A stretch of 64,000 nucleotides of DNA from Gari tellinella (GCA_922989275.2 OV277858.1:102162794-102226793); one strand, 5' to 3'; positions 32,395-43,803 are shown, numbered from the stretch's first letter. The notes: generated by a model not told the origin, from the sequence alone. Program-made: numbers and translations.

Positions 32395-32584
32395 GAGCAC
32401 CAGATAAGGGTAGTTTTTCAAAAACTAAAATCTTTATTTCTGAATTAAACCCTATGGTGTCACTACTCATTAGAATCGTCTCTTCGAGACGATTCTAATG
32501 AGTAGTAACACCATAAGAGTTGGTGCTTAAAAGAGTGAGAATTGTTGGATTTGTTGAAATAACTATCGCTTATCTGGAGCCCTG
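32395..32584. mobile_element. Family F MITE with clean 8-bp duplication
   Basis: CAGAGCACCAGATAAGGG to TTATCTGGAGCCCTG. ATTGGGAA directly abuts both ends (before 32394 and from 32585). An 8-bp duplication with a CAGRG terminus is the hAT superfamily pattern (established). This copy is the best evidence for placing F. Confidence 0.85.
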
Positions 32585-32659
32585 ATTGGGAAAGAATAAA
32601 GTCTTCTCCACTGTAAGATGCTGTGTAACTTTAGTAACTCTGTGTCTATTAGCTACTAC

Positions 32660-32850
32660 AGGGCTCCAGATAAAAGGGAGTACACTGAACAAATCAAACA
32701 TTTTCCCACTTATTTTAGCAACAAATCCTATGGTGTTACTACTCATTAGAATCGTCTCTTCGAGACGATCCTAATGAGTAGTGACACCATAGGGTTTAAT
32801 GCAGAATAAAGATTTTAGCTTTTAAAATACTCCCCTTATCTGGAGCTCTG
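32660..32850. mobile_element. Family F hAT-like MITE
   Basis: CAGGGCTCCAGATAAAAGG to TTATCTGGAGCTCTG. CTACTA occurs next to each end. It touches the E element that follows. Confidence 0.82.
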
Positions 32851-32854
32851 CTAC

Positions 32855-33180
32855 TACAGTGCTCCTTGCCTACAACCACCCTCTGAACAACAAGTTCCTC
32901 CTTATAACGATGCTTGTAGCTGTTCCCAAAACAAGACAATTATATGCAAACTTTTCACCGCTGCAATATCATCTGCTTAAAATTGTTGTCTGCTGTTTTT
33001 CTCAAAGTCACATTTTGGACATTTTGACAGTAAAAAACCATAATGACAAGTGACACGGCGTCTGATCTGGATTAAAGCTGTTTGCAAATGTAGGCAAATT
33101 TCCCTCCCTATAACAACTCCCACCGAACAACGCACACAATTCTCCCATTGGATGTTGTTGTAAGATAGGGAACACTGTAT
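32855..33180. mobile_element. Family E MITE
   Basis: TACAGTGCTCCTTGCCTAC to GATAGGGAACACTGTA. Internal AAAATTGTTGTCTGCTG, GTCTGATCTGGATTAAAGC and CTCCCTATAACAACTCC blocks. TIR and TA flanks suggest a Tc1/mariner-pogo relative. Confidence 0.78.
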
Positions 33181-33234
33181 GATAAAATTTTGTCTCCCCT
33201 TCTCATCTGGATCCAAACTTCTAATCTGGATCAG

Positions 33235-33490
33235 GGGCCTAGTGGTATATATGTAGTCACTGTGACTAACATCACTAAGCTCCTCACAGCTGTGAGTTCG
33301 AATCCCAGTATTGTCATTCTGATTTTTCATGTAGGGAAGCCTTCCAGCTGGCTTGCTGAAGGTTGTTGGTTCTACCCAGTTGCCTATCTGTGCCTGAAAT
33401 AGTGCATGAAGGGCTTCTGGGGTCTTCCTCCACCTGTAATTAGCTGGACGTCGCGATATGACTGAAATACTGTTAAAGCAACGTAAAATC
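33235..33490 (+). mobile_element. tRNA-derived SINE, Meta-type body
   Basis: Head GGCCTAGTGGT (box A-like) and GTGAGTTCGAATCCC (box B). Body GTAGGGAAGCCTTCCAGCTGG, TCTACCCAGTTGCC, GGGGTCTTCCTCCACC, which I recognise as like the conserved domain of molluscan Meta-SINEs. Ends AAAGCAACGTAAAATC. The overlapping ORFs (171 codons minus, 70 codons plus) are shadows. Flanks carry the repeated block GATCCAAACTTCTAATCTGG on both sides. Confidence 0.78.
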
Positions 33491-33680
33491 ATAACAAATC
33501 AAAATCTAATATGGATCCAAACTTCTAATCTAGATCCAAACTTCTAAGAATCACTGAGGATGATCTTTGGTGTAAATGAAAACTGTTTTGTTGTAGCTGC
33601 AGCGGTTAAAAATGTGTTTACGGTTTTGAATTTTATGATTTAGCTTAAGGTGTGTCTGTCTTGGATCATTATTGATGTCT

Positions 33681-33866
33681 TTAACTCTTTGCATGCTGGG
33701 TAATTTTGTCGTCCGCAACAGATGTCGTCTGCTGTTGTTCTAAAAACAGAATTTTCAAGTTTTGTTTTCAAAACAGGGTCAGACTGTCAAACAGTTTGGA
33801 TCCTGATGAGATGCCGCATTATGCGGCATCTCATCAGGATCCAGACTTATTGCAAAGGTTGTCATG
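33681..33866. mobile_element. Family C MITE, right end missing
   Basis: TTAA 33681-33684, CTCTTTGCATGCTGGG, stem GATGAGATGCCGCATTATGC. Ends at TGCAAAGGTTGTC without the right terminus. Confidence 0.75.
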
Positions 33867-34039
33867 GTTTCACTGAAAGCTCGTTAAGACTTAAATGAGG
33901 CAGAGGAAATCCTTCGGAAGGAAAGTAAAATTAATTTATGAGGAAAAGCAGGAAAAACAGCTAACTCCTTGCACTCAAACAGCACCTCATGGAAGATTGA
34001 CCTTGTCAAAAGAATTCTCTCATTCTATAAAGTTGTTAT

Positions 34040-34403
34040 TACAGCGCTCCCTCTCTACAACGGCCCTCCCAACAACGGCTCCCTCCTTACAACAACTCTT
34101 GCTGCTGTTCCCTTAACAGGTCATGAATGTCTAATGTTTGAATGTTGCAATATCGTCTGCTTAAAATTGTCGTCTGCTGTTTTCCTCAAAGTTACATATA
34201 TAGTGGACGTTTTGATAGAATGAATATAATGACGAGTGACAATCAGCTTGAATCCAGATCAGATGCGGCATTACGCGGCGTCTGATCTGGATTCAAGCTG
34301 TTTGCAAGTGTAGTCAATTTCCCTCCCTATAAAGACTCCCTCTGAACATCACACACAATGCTTGTCTCCCATTAGATGTCGTTGTAGAGAGGGAACGCTG
34401 TAG
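34040..34403. mobile_element. Family E MITE, best copy
   Basis: TACAGCGCTCCCTCTCTAC to TAGAGAGGGAACGCTGTA. Stem GATCAGATGCGGC / GCGTCTGATCTGG. The 73- and 84-codon ORFs over it are not real genes. Confidence 0.85.
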
Positions 34404-34424
34404 TATTTTATTATTATTATTTTT

Positions 34425-35491
34425 TGCTCACCTGAGTCAAAGGCTCAAGGTGAGCTATTGGGATGGCCCTGTGTGCGTCGTCCGTCGTGCGTCGTCGTTA
34501 ACAATAGCTTCAAATGACATCTCCTCATATACCCCTTGACAGATTTCAACCAAACTTTACAGAAATGTTCCTTGGGTCAAACTCTTTCAAATTTGTTCAA
34601 AGAATTAAAAACAATGCAGAACTCTGGTTGCATGGCAACCAAAGTGAAAAAATAAGGAAATCTTTAAAAATCTTCTTGTCAAAAACTGCAAAGGCCAGAG
34701 CTTAGATATTTGGCACATAGCATCATCTACAGGTCCTCTATCAAGTTTGATCAAATTATGTCCCTAGGGTCAAAATTGGCCCCGCCCCAGGGGTCACAGT
34801 TTTACATAGAGTTATATAGTGAAATTTTCAAACATCTTCTTCTCTGAAACTAATATGGCCAGAGCTTTGATATTCATCATGGTGACACTTCTAGATGTTC
34901 TTTACATATTTTGTTCAAATGGTTCCGGTCGTTTGCATAAGTAGTTCACAGGAGCTAAAAATAGATTTTTTCAATGAAAACTTAAAAAATCTTCTTGTCT
35001 GAAACTACAAGGGCCAGAGCTTAGATATTTGGCACAAAGCATCATCTACAGGTCTTCTATCAAGTTTGTTCAAATTATGTCCCTAGGGTCAAAATTGGTC
35101 CCGCCCCGGGGATCACAGTTTTACATAGAGTTATATAGTGAAATTTTCAAACGTCTTCTTCTCTGAAACTAATATGGTCAGAGCTTTGATATTCATCATG
35201 GTGACACTTCTAGATGTCCTTTACATATTTTGTTCGAATGGTTCCAGTCGGTTGCATAAGTAGGTCACAGGAGCTAAAATGGAAATGGAAACTTATAAAA
35301 ATCTTCTTGTCTAAAACCCTAGTACCATGATCTTGGATATTTGGCACATAGCATCATCTACAGGTCCTCTATCAAGATTGTTCAAATTATGCCCCTCAGA
35401 TAAAAAATGACCCCATCCTGGACATAAGTCATTATCTCCATTTTGTCAGTTATTCTCAGGTGAGCGAAATATGCCCCATGGGCTCTTGTTT
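34425..35491 (+). mobile_element. Family H element
   Basis: TTTGCTCACCTGAGTCAAAGG to CTCAGGTGAGCGAAATATGC and GGGCTCTTGTT. TTTATTA-like sequence occurs on both sides. Interior blocks of GGTCAAAATTGGCCCCGCCC and TTTGATATTCATCATGGTGA. No coding frame. Confidence 0.82.
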
Positions 35492-35556
35492 TTATTAAAC
35501 CCTGATACTCTTATCAAACAGTTCTGATACAGTTGTCATACAAATCATGTATTCTC

Positions 35557-35971
35557 AACCCATTACTCCATAAAATACACCTTTTTTATGCCTTAAATTT
35601 ATTTCTCCACTGAAGAAAATAGTTTTTATTTCCCAGCAGATATTTACTTAAAGGGACTCGCAACCGGATGGTGTTCTTGTCAAAATAAAATAAAAGCAAA
35701 TTTGTGGCATTATTTGGCTTCTGACATTAAAAAAATATGATCAGTCCAAAAAACGTCTCAAGAATCATCACCGAATCTTAGTTTTTTAGATATTTTCCAT
35801 CGTTTTTCCATAGCGTTAGCTAACGGTATAGTTGTTGTTGTTGCTTCTCTACACGGGGTCAGACATAAACCCGAGCCGAATAATGTTCTATTAATAGCTA
35901 TCATTGAAGTACGTTAATTCGCTACCATATATATAGAGAGTAGCCGAGGGCGTAAAGGCGATGCCTCATTT
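35557..35971. mobile_element. B fragment plus unassigned sequence
   Basis: 35557-35655 is the first ~100 bp of a reversed B. At its TTAAAG site begins GGGACTCGCAACCGG, whose inverse (CCGGTTGCGAGCCTC) stands before the TTAAAGC of a B at 54262-54276, so both are ends of one unnamed family. The rest (35670-35971) is unassigned. Confidence 0.5.
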
Positions 35972-36947
35972 TTAGCTCACCTGAGCCAAAGGCTCAAGGT
36001 GAGCTATTGTGACCGCTCACCGTCCGTAGTACGTCTGTCCCTCCGTCCGTCCGCACAACCGAAATGGGTTAGAGGGCCTTTTCTGGCCAGATAACGGTAA
36101 ACATAACAAAAGAAGACAATAGAGTTCATTCCGTAACAATAGAATAAGGGGCCGTGGCCCGTTATTCAAACAAAAGAAAAGGCCCTCTAACCCACTTCGG
36201 TGGCACGTCAGTCTGTCCGTTCACATTTACTTCAAACGACATCTCCTCTGAACCCGACGATTGTAGGGAGGATTCAAACTGCTCATGATGTTCCTTGGAT
36301 GCTTCTCTACAGAAGTTGTTCAAATGAAAGAGAAAAAGCAAAAACTCTGCTTGAAAAAGCAAAAAAGCAAAAAACTTTAAAAAATCTTCTTGCTAAAAAC
36401 TACTGGGCCCTAACCTTTGATATTTTTACAGTAGTATCTCCTGGTGGATCCCTCTATAGTTTGTTAAAATGAAATCCCTAGGGTCACACTTGACACCACC
36501 CTGCGCAGTTGAAGTTCTGCTCTAGGCAGGTTTCACAGTATTTTTAGCTCACCTGAGCCAAAGGCTCAAGGTGAGCTATTGTGACCGCTCACCGTCCGTA
36601 GTACGTCTGTCCGTCTGTCCGTTCATATTTACTTCAAACGACATCTCCTCTGAAACCCGCCGATTGTAGGGAGAGTTCAAACTGCTCATGATGTTCCTTG
36701 GATGCTTCTCTACAGAAGTTGTTCAAAAAAAAGGAAAAAAAGCACAAACTCTGCTTGAAAAAGCAAAAAAGCAAAAATCTTGAAAAAATCTTCTTGCCCA
36801 AAACTACTAGGCCCTAAGCTTTGATATTTGTACAGTAGAATCTCCTGGTGGATCCCTCTATAGTTTGTTAAAATGAAATCCCTAGGGTCACATTTGACAC
36901 CACCCTGCACAGTTTAAGTGCTGCTCTAGGCAGGTTTTACAGTATTT
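35972..36947 (+). repeat. Tandem pair of truncated H elements, one with Q inserted
   Basis: Copy 1 at 35972-36540, copy 2 at 36541-36947. Both start TTTAGCTCACCTGAGCC and stop at the same GGCAGGTTT.ACAGTATTTT, without the usual 3' end. Copy 1 is longer because of the Q MITE at 36052-36209; copy 2 is the matching empty site. The 66-90 codon ORFs are passive. Confidence 0.85.
36052..36209. mobile_element. Family Q MITE, second copy
   Basis: Same ~157 bp as 12950-13107 with one visible base change (CATTATTC versus CGTTATTC). Again placed in a GTCC tract. The flanking paralog at 36541 lacks it. Confidence 0.88.
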
Positions 36948-38670
36948 TTGGCCTAGGGGCCGTTAGGGCCCGTAAGGCCTTAGTCGGTATACCAACTTCG
37001 TCCTTCACGTAGCCGTCACGGCACACAACATTTATGCTGCTAAAACCCAAAAATACTTTTTTCAGAAAAAGCTTGTGGCTTTCTTTTTACCTTATTCATT
37101 GAAACGCTACACAATATCATGAGAAAATGGCATCAGGCTGTGGATTTAAAAGGATAAATCAAGCTGACTCCGTTTTTATACAGCAGATTGAAGGCTCCCT
37201 CGGGGTGAACAAAAACTTTACATCAAAAACACCAAAATACCTTCTTTTTGGGGAAAGATTGTGGCCGTGTATTTGCACTATTCGTTAAAAGCCTTAACAA
37301 CCATGTGTAATCGACGTTTTTCGTGAATATAACGATAATGGTTATTTATATATACGCATTAATCAAGCTTGTGGCCTTTTCGTCTTGAGAGTAAGGGCCA
37401 TTAGAATAAGAAGGATTCCTATTGCCAATCGCCCATTTACCGCCTACTAGCATAGTCCGCGGTAGAACGACAGCGGAGTGATTCCACGTAAAATAATCCC
37501 GAATGTTAAGTAGCCAACGTTAAGCCGACAAGAGTATATTCAGCTTTTTTTCAGGATCCAAACTGTTTGCTGAGATCGATCTCGTGGACAGAGGTAAATG
37601 GTTAATGCTGTGCAATTAAGGTCTGTAAATATAGAACTGTATTTAGAGACGCCGAGGCTTTTCTCTTTCGACAATACGGCACGGGTAGATCGAGTTATTG
37701 AATTGTTAAACTTTACACCTTTTCTACAACTGCCAAAATAAGTTCAAACTGTTTACCATAACTCGTAGCTTATTCCTAAATGTCTATGCCATTCAGCCAG
37801 TTTATCCTTTTGTTTCTTACACAGGAGACAGCAGACGACGCGACACAGGGAGATCGAGGCAGCGGATTGACACAACACAATTCTATTTTTAGATCGACCC
37901 GTCTGCTATAGATCCCCAATTCTTGTCTAAATTGACCTTATAAAAATGATGTGCGGTAATCTAATCTAATATGATTAAACGAAATCGCCTGATAAATTTG
38001 AGTTTGATAAAGTCCACATTTATTTACAGCAGACGAAGTGAAGTACAGAATGAGAACACAGGAGGTTATTTTGAGCAGGGTAGCTAGCCAGTGCAGTTAT
38101 TTTTATACGTAACAGAAAGTTGACAGCTGTCTAATCAACATGTTGTTTTCAAGTTTGGGCAGTAATAGACGGGTCTTTGTCTGACACGTATGACTTACAA
38201 ACTGTTTGGATCCTAACTGAACCTGTGTCATACGCCAATACTTTTTCTAATAAAGTAAATTCTTTTACTCTACCCTTCGCCTGTTGTTTTGATCGCTACG
38301 GCTGTAATTCATGTTGTACTGTTAAAAAAATTCACGATTCACGTAAACGTGTCACAGAACACGGATCCTGATCAGACGCCGAGTTACTCGACGTATGGCC
38401 TGGATACCTGCTGTTTGAAACTCAATCATTGCTAAGAAATTTTAAGTGGTTATATTTCATAACGACAAGATTATTAGGTTGTGAAAAACAAACAAAATTG
38501 GCAAAGTGCAGTCACGAGGAATGCACTACAGACAACAAACGCAAGAAATAAGCTTCACATTCATATTTTATTTTTTTAAACAGACTATGCCTATACTATA
38601 TGCTTCATAAAAGATCAACACCAAAACAAATGTTGAATGCAATAAATTATTGATACGTAGATGTCTATAA
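36948..38670. other. Mostly unique DNA, worn C-like palindromes
   Basis: 36950-37450 contains GC-rich small palindromes (GGCCTAGGGGCC). 37550-37570 and 38190-38410 carry worn GTTTGGATCC / GATCAGACGCC pieces of C-like MITEs. A TTTCTTACACAG followed by a 28-codon open stretch at 37839 resembles an acceptor, but nothing supports it as an exon. No gene is called. Confidence 0.45.
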
Positions 38671-38675
38671 CCCAG

Positions 38676-38893
38676 TGGAGAAGGCGTTATTCTTTCACAG
38701 TTTACCTGTTTAACCTAAAACTATTGGTTCAATTGCAAACAGTTAGTAGCCAGATCAGACGCCTGTTGACGGGCGCCTGATCGCACTACTCACTGTGTTC
38801 CGCACTCAAAAGGAAAATATATTTTGTCAGCAATTGTCAATTTCTACGTCTGGGTTTGCGTTTAAACGGAAATAATAACGTATTCTCCACTGT
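38676..38893. mobile_element. Family P MITE, full length
   Basis: CAGTGGAGAAGGCGTTATTC to AATAACGTATTCTCCACTG. Central stem CAGATCAGACGCC / GGCGCCTGATC. The best-preserved P, about 218 bp, used to judge the others. Confidence 0.85.
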
Positions 38894-39104
38894 AAACCTT
38901 CGCCTGCCTTTCGCAACTATACATTATATAACTTGCAAAACAACATTGATTTGAATCAAATGCCGAGTAACTGAGTTTCGTTTTTCAGTATCATGTTGTT
39001 TTTACCTATTCAACTTTATTTTGTTGAGGTTTGTGTAATACCAGCAAATATCAGAATTCGGAGCTTTTCGAATGCATGGGGCAAAATATTTTATATAAGC
39101 TGTG

Positions 39105-39441
39105 TGGATCCAGATAAGACGCCGTGTAATGTGACGTTGCATTTGGATCCGAACTGTTAAAACTACACCGTCAAAACAATCTAAGCACCGGTGGGTGATA
39201 ATTGCAGACGATATTACCTTTAGCGCTCAGAGTTAACACTTTGACTGCTGATCGCGACTTAACTGATTTTTGCAAACAGTTTTGTTCCAGATCAGACGCC
39301 GCATTACGCGGCGTCTGAACTGGATCAAAACTGTTTGACACGCGACATTTCTGAACTTAAAAAATGGATCAATCTAAAATTTAACAAACATCGCAGACGA
39401 CAATTTTGAAGCAGACGATATCACCGCAGTATAAGGGTTAA
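39105..39441. mobile_element. Two C-like MITEs
   Basis: 39105-39160 has a worn GTGGATCCAG / TTGGATCCGA stem. 39233-39441 is fuller: TTAA at both ends, ACTTTGACTGCTGATCG, stem CAGATCAGACGCCGC / GCGGCGTCTGAAC, GCAGACGATATCACCGC. It is a TTAA-flanked relative of C with different ends. Confidence 0.65.
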
Positions 39442-39805
39442 ATATTCACAATGCAACACAGTCGAACCTAGGTGCGAAATTAACGTAGCAAATTTTGATT
39501 TTGTCTTCCGGTGCGCAAAACGCCGGGTCCAGACAACTTGAGGTTGTGACTGGCCACTACCGGGGTTCTTCCTCGCCATTTATTTCATTCACTAATAACT
39601 ATTCCTAATTGATATATGTAATCCAAAAGAAAGCACTCGTCGAAAGCACATTCAAAACCACACCAAATAGCCATATGGCAGAGCAGCACTTTATGATAAT
39701 CGCGTAACCTTTCCCCTGTTAGATACGCAAATATTATATATATTATTGCAGTATTGTTAAAAAGTGTCAAACATTAATCAAACATAAGAATCGATTAAGC
39801 GATTA

Positions 39806-39870
39806 TCAAGCAGTTTGGATCCTGATTAGAAACCGATTTACGCGGCGTCTAATTGGATCCAAGATGCTGT
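39806..39870. mobile_element. C-like palindrome
   Basis: AAGCAGTTTGGATCCTGATTAG to GGCGTCTAATTGGATCCAAG. Only the core stem is left. Confidence 0.6.
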
Positions 39871-39929
39871 AAGTTGCTATGACGCGCAAAACAGGTGAAA
39901 GATTAACGCCTGATCATTCCACACTAAAT

Positions 39930-41175
39930 TCAATCGAACATATCGTCTGGTACATCCTCAGGGCTAAACCCCTCAAACTCTTCCCCATCACTACTCTCAC
40001 AGTCACTGTCACTGTTGCTACGGGCTAATTCGTCCTGACTCCCACCCAGACTGTTGCTGATCCCGCACACATGAAATGATTTGATCACAAGTGTCCTATT
40101 TGCTGCGATGTGTTGGAACGCACCCTCAACCCATGACACAAGTTCAGCCTTAGAAGCTGTCTTGATGCGTTCCCCGGTGTTTGCAGAATCCCTAGTGGCG
40201 TTGCGCATAAAACTAGTCCAGCTCTTCCTCAGCTCCCCCTTGAAAGGCTTGTTGGTGCAGCCTCCAGGAATCACTGCCGGTACGATGTTGCCATTCCTCA
40301 TACACTTCTTAACTTTCTCTGTCAGATGATCTCGGAAACTGCCCATAACAAGCATAGAACGATCCTTCTGGGTAAAAGGTAAGTAGATGTCGGACAGCCA
40401 TCTCAGCACCAGGGTCTCGTCCATCCACGCCTTCTCCTGAACACACACTATCCATTTTGGTGGGTGAGGTATGTCCAAGGGCCTCTTTCCTTTGAAAATT
40501 ATCATTGGAGGCAGCATGTCACCGGCTGCAGAGCAGGCAAGCACAATTGTCACGTGACGCTTCTCACTTCCAGTGGTTCTGATTCGTACAGATTTTTGTC
40601 CTTTCCTTTCAACTGTCTTACCAGAAACTAAGTCAAAGTACATGGGGGTTTCGTCCATGTTGATAATAAGTCTGTTGTCAAACTCGTCTAGCTCCCGCTG
40701 CTGAACAATGAATTCATGGAAGCTGGCGATTTTGGATTCAAGGTCAGCTGGAAGGCGTTGGGCTACTGAAGTCTTTGCGCGTAATACCAGCTCGTGGCGT
40801 CTCGTGAACTTTTCTGCCCAGGTACGGCTGGCTTTGAACTCCTTGTTCAGAGGCTGTATCAACTCGGCGGCATGCAAAGTCAACCACTTCCCGCTTCTGC
40901 TTCAAAGTGAATGCTTTGTACGCTCCACGTTTTGTTGGTGTTGAGGACGTAAGCAGTGGGTCCGAGTGGTCTTCATTGATGTCTCTGTTGTTTGGGCGTT
41001 TGGAAGCTCCCTCTAGCTGGTCTTCTGCTTTCCGTTTCTTTGGCCTCCCAACAGGACGTTTTGGCTGACCCTTTGGAATTGGATTATCCTTCCACGCCTG
41101 AAGCAAGGCGTCTTCACTACTCTTAAAACGTTGCACAAACTTATCCATTTTGAATAACAAATATGATTTTCCCAT
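39930..41175 (-). pseudogene. pogo/Tigger-type transposase pseudogene
   Basis: Two overlapping minus-strand frames. 41175-40744 has a basic AT-hook-like GRPKKRK and the start of a CENP-B-like helix-turn-helix (AYKAFTLKQKREVVDFA). 40883-39930 resumes in another frame at LHAAELIQPLNKEFKAS, the second DNA-binding helix bundle, then the DDE domain. The middle of the DNA-binding region is therefore deleted with a frame change near 40870-40885, and the downstream frame has no ATG at its start. In the catalytic domain (317 codons) the first acid is present (NMDETP, Asp77). The second is Gly181 in LVMGSFRDH, where the family has Asp. The segment that should carry the third acid is missing between IPGGCT (205-210) and NKPFK. 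The C-terminus is acidic (DSDCESSDGEE). It would have cut and pasted TA-flanked DNA; it cannot do so now. No clear TIRs were found. Confidence 0.85.
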
Positions 41176-42505
41176 CGTTTTTAAACATTTCTGTCGAGTC
41201 CGAAGAGAGTTTCATTGGATAATATCTTGCAGAAGAATTAATTGGATTAATTGATAATTAATCTAGTAGCCAATCAAAAAATAATTTACATACAGATTTC
41301 AAATATGCTAATTACAGAGAGCACTGACAATATTGGTAAATAAAATAGAACGCCGACAACACTTAACACTTAACAAATAAAACAGACAAACTCACTTACT
41401 GTTTTCACAGTTTGGTTACGACAAAGGCCGGTGCCGCTAATCACATCACACTGCGTCATTAGTTACTGCACCTGGGAGAGCTCTTCAATTATGCTGTGAT
41501 GTTTTCAACACATCAGGTGTAAATCATGTATGTGTTTGTCAAGTATGAATAGAGGGGATACTTTATGGATGCTATTAGCGGACATTTAAGGTGATTATCA
41601 GATTTAATTTTAGTTGTCACTTCTTTTAACTGCCAGCTTAATAAAACTTTCAGCGGTATCGGAATGCATCAGAATTTCCGTACTTTCGTTTTGATGTACC
41701 GCGACCGCCATGTTGGTCTTAGAAATTCAAAACATGTGTGAGGGGAAACAATTTTTCGTTTAGAATATACATGTTACAGATTATTATGTCTTCGGACACC
41801 ACCTAAAAAGAATTGAAATAATTTATACTGAATTCGGACAGCAAAAAATATAATTATTTTTTTGTGTCCGAACTGTTAGGGTAAATACGGTATTTTCTTT
41901 CGTTCATGCCTTGGCTATATATGTGTGGGCCTCCTCAGTGCTGGTGCTCATCCTGGAATTAAAACACAGGACTAATATTAGTAACACCCCAAACTCGACA
42001 TGCTTAACAATTACCATCTCTCATGGGATCAGTTCAAAACAAATGCAATACAATATAGATCTAATCTATTGCACAGGGCATGTAAGAATCTAAAAATAAG
42101 CTCATATTTGAAGTACAGTAACACAAAACACGTTCAATTGTTTTACATATGCAAATTTACACGCAGAGTCGATGAAATATTTATAAAAATGATTAGTATT
42201 TAACCAAACACCGCACAACGAGTGTTGTCATGTCATGTTACCCCTGCCATATGTGTATACTATCGAAGTCTCCTTAAGTACTTTCACTTTCGCCACTACA
42301 CATGGATAGATGCTCATTCGATACACGTGCATTTCACACCCTTACAACAACTACAAGTAATGCATTCTATCAATGCTAACAAAAACTAACCAAATTTCGT
42401 TTCCTGAACTGAATCCTGAGTTGTGAAAATGCCTCTACAGTCTTCATTCGACGGATAATTTCTAAAGCGTCCATATTTTCTTTATTTCGTCCAGCCTTCA
42501 GATGG
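41176..42505. other. No gene seen; one small hairpin
   Basis: AT-rich DNA upstream of the transposase remnant. 41834-41872 is an imperfect inverted repeat (TCGGACAGCAAAAAATAT / ATTTTTTTGTGTCCGA). The 60-67 codon ORFs at 41911-42203 lack any domain. Confidence 0.45.
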
Positions 42506-42614
42506 CTAATAGATATACAAACCATTTTTCTGATCAGGGTCTCTTTGAAAGTCGTCCCAGCTAATAGATATACAAAACATTTTTCTGATCAGGGTCACTT
42601 TGAAAGTCGTCCCA
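42506..42614. repeat. 55-bp tandem duplication
   Basis: Two copies (42506-42560 and 42561-42614) of a unit with CTAATAGATATACAAA.CATT and GAAAGTCGTCCCA, differing at a few bases. Confidence 0.9.
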
Positions 42615-43305
42615 CCTCTCTATCGGCATCCGGGTACTGAGAACAACTGCTTGGCATACTATTGTGATTTTCTTAATAGAAATTGATTTAAAAAATGATG
42701 TTTTGTTTCAATATCATCACTACAATTTCTTTAGTTCATTAATCCTGCCAGTCCCTAGGCCTTTAGCGCTTTCAGCGCTTTGATTTATTTAGGCAGAACT
42801 GTAATTACCTGAGTTACCCTTAATATACTATGGGCAAATAACCAATATTTGCAAACAGTTTGGATCCAGATCAGATGCAACATAATGCTGCATCTAATCT
42901 GGATCCAAACTATTTGCCACTCATTTACCAACTTAACATTTTCTAAAAACAAAAAATGTACATTTTTTACACACAGAAGGTATTTAGCAGACATCATTTC
43001 AGTCTGGTAAGGGTAAGCTTCCAGCAGCAGTGCTGCTAATGCTACAGTACTCTTGCATAATATTTGACCTCAGTGATCAGGCCAACAGAACTGAACATGT
43101 TGTCTGCTATAGTTTAGAAATGGTTCAGTCTGCTTCATACTTAGAGAAACAGGATCTGGAAGTGATCCACTGACAGTTATGTAATTATGTCTTATGCCAT
43201 ATTTATACATATGTTTAATATTGGTTTTGTCACAGTTATCTGCATGTCTTATCATTTTTTCTTGTCCAGGATTCAACCCTTTCCCCCAATAAATACTGAC
43301 GTTTG

Positions 43306-43803
43306 TTAACCCATTACCCCATAAATGTGCATTTTTAGGCCTTTGATTTATTCCTCCACTTAAGAAAATAATTCCCCTTTAACCCTTTCCCCCATAGCAT
43401 ATCTCTAGTATTGAATGTAGGTGTCCACTTAAAACAGGTTGAAAGTAAAGCAGAATGCGCTTTAAGCGCATTCTGCTTTACTTTCAGCCTGCTTTAAGCT
43501 ATCATCTGCTAGAACATAGAAAATATTTTGTATTATACATATTTATGAATGTATAAATTGGAACTATTTTCTTCAGAGCAAGAATAAACTGAATGCGCTA
43601 AAAGGCGCTTCTATGGGGGAAAGGGTTAAACAGTCATGAAAATGTAAGATGTGAAATAAGTTTCTATATCCTAGTAGATGGTAGCTTAAAGCAGTTTGAA
43701 AGTAAAGCAAAGTGTGCATTAAGACCCATTCTGCTTTACTTTCAACCTGCTTTAGGTGGCCACCTATTTTCAAAACTAGAAACAGGCTATGGGGTAATGG
43801 GTA
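43306..43803 (-). mobile_element. Outer B MITE, filled allele of the duplicated pair
   Basis: TTAACCCATTACCCC start and GGGGTAATGGGTAAA end. The inner B (43379-43629) sits at a TTAA in ..CTTTAAACAGTCATG... The paralogous copy (53424-53633) has the same site without the inner element but lacks part of the hairpin. Confidence 0.85.
43379..43629 (+). mobile_element. Inner B MITE with empty-site paralog
   Basis: TTAA 43379-43382 and 43626-43629. The uninterrupted CTTTAAACAGTCATG at 53496-53510 contains a single TTAA (53498-53501). Insertion therefore duplicated exactly TTAA. Confidence 0.92.

Larger units (their letters stand above)
31975..32617. mobile_element. Family P MITE split by two F elements
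   Basis: P interior (GCAAGCAGTTTGAAGCCTG, GCTCCAAACTGTTTGCAACA) and P right end (AAGTCTTCTCCACTGTA). The two F elements 32179-32371 and 32395-32584 sit inside. The left P end is worn. Confidence 0.7.

Noticed and set aside
32977..33492. 171-codon minus-strand gene
   Set aside because: It runs through the Meta-like SINE and an E MITE; the frame is accidental.
36162..36910. Two 66-codon minus ORFs as paralogous genes
   Set aside because: They lie in the tandem H pair and differ mainly by the Q insertion. No start context or domain.
37839..37920. Exon after TTTCTTACACAG
   Set aside because: The open stretch is only 28 codons, meets a stop, has no donor of fitting phase and no recognisable domain.
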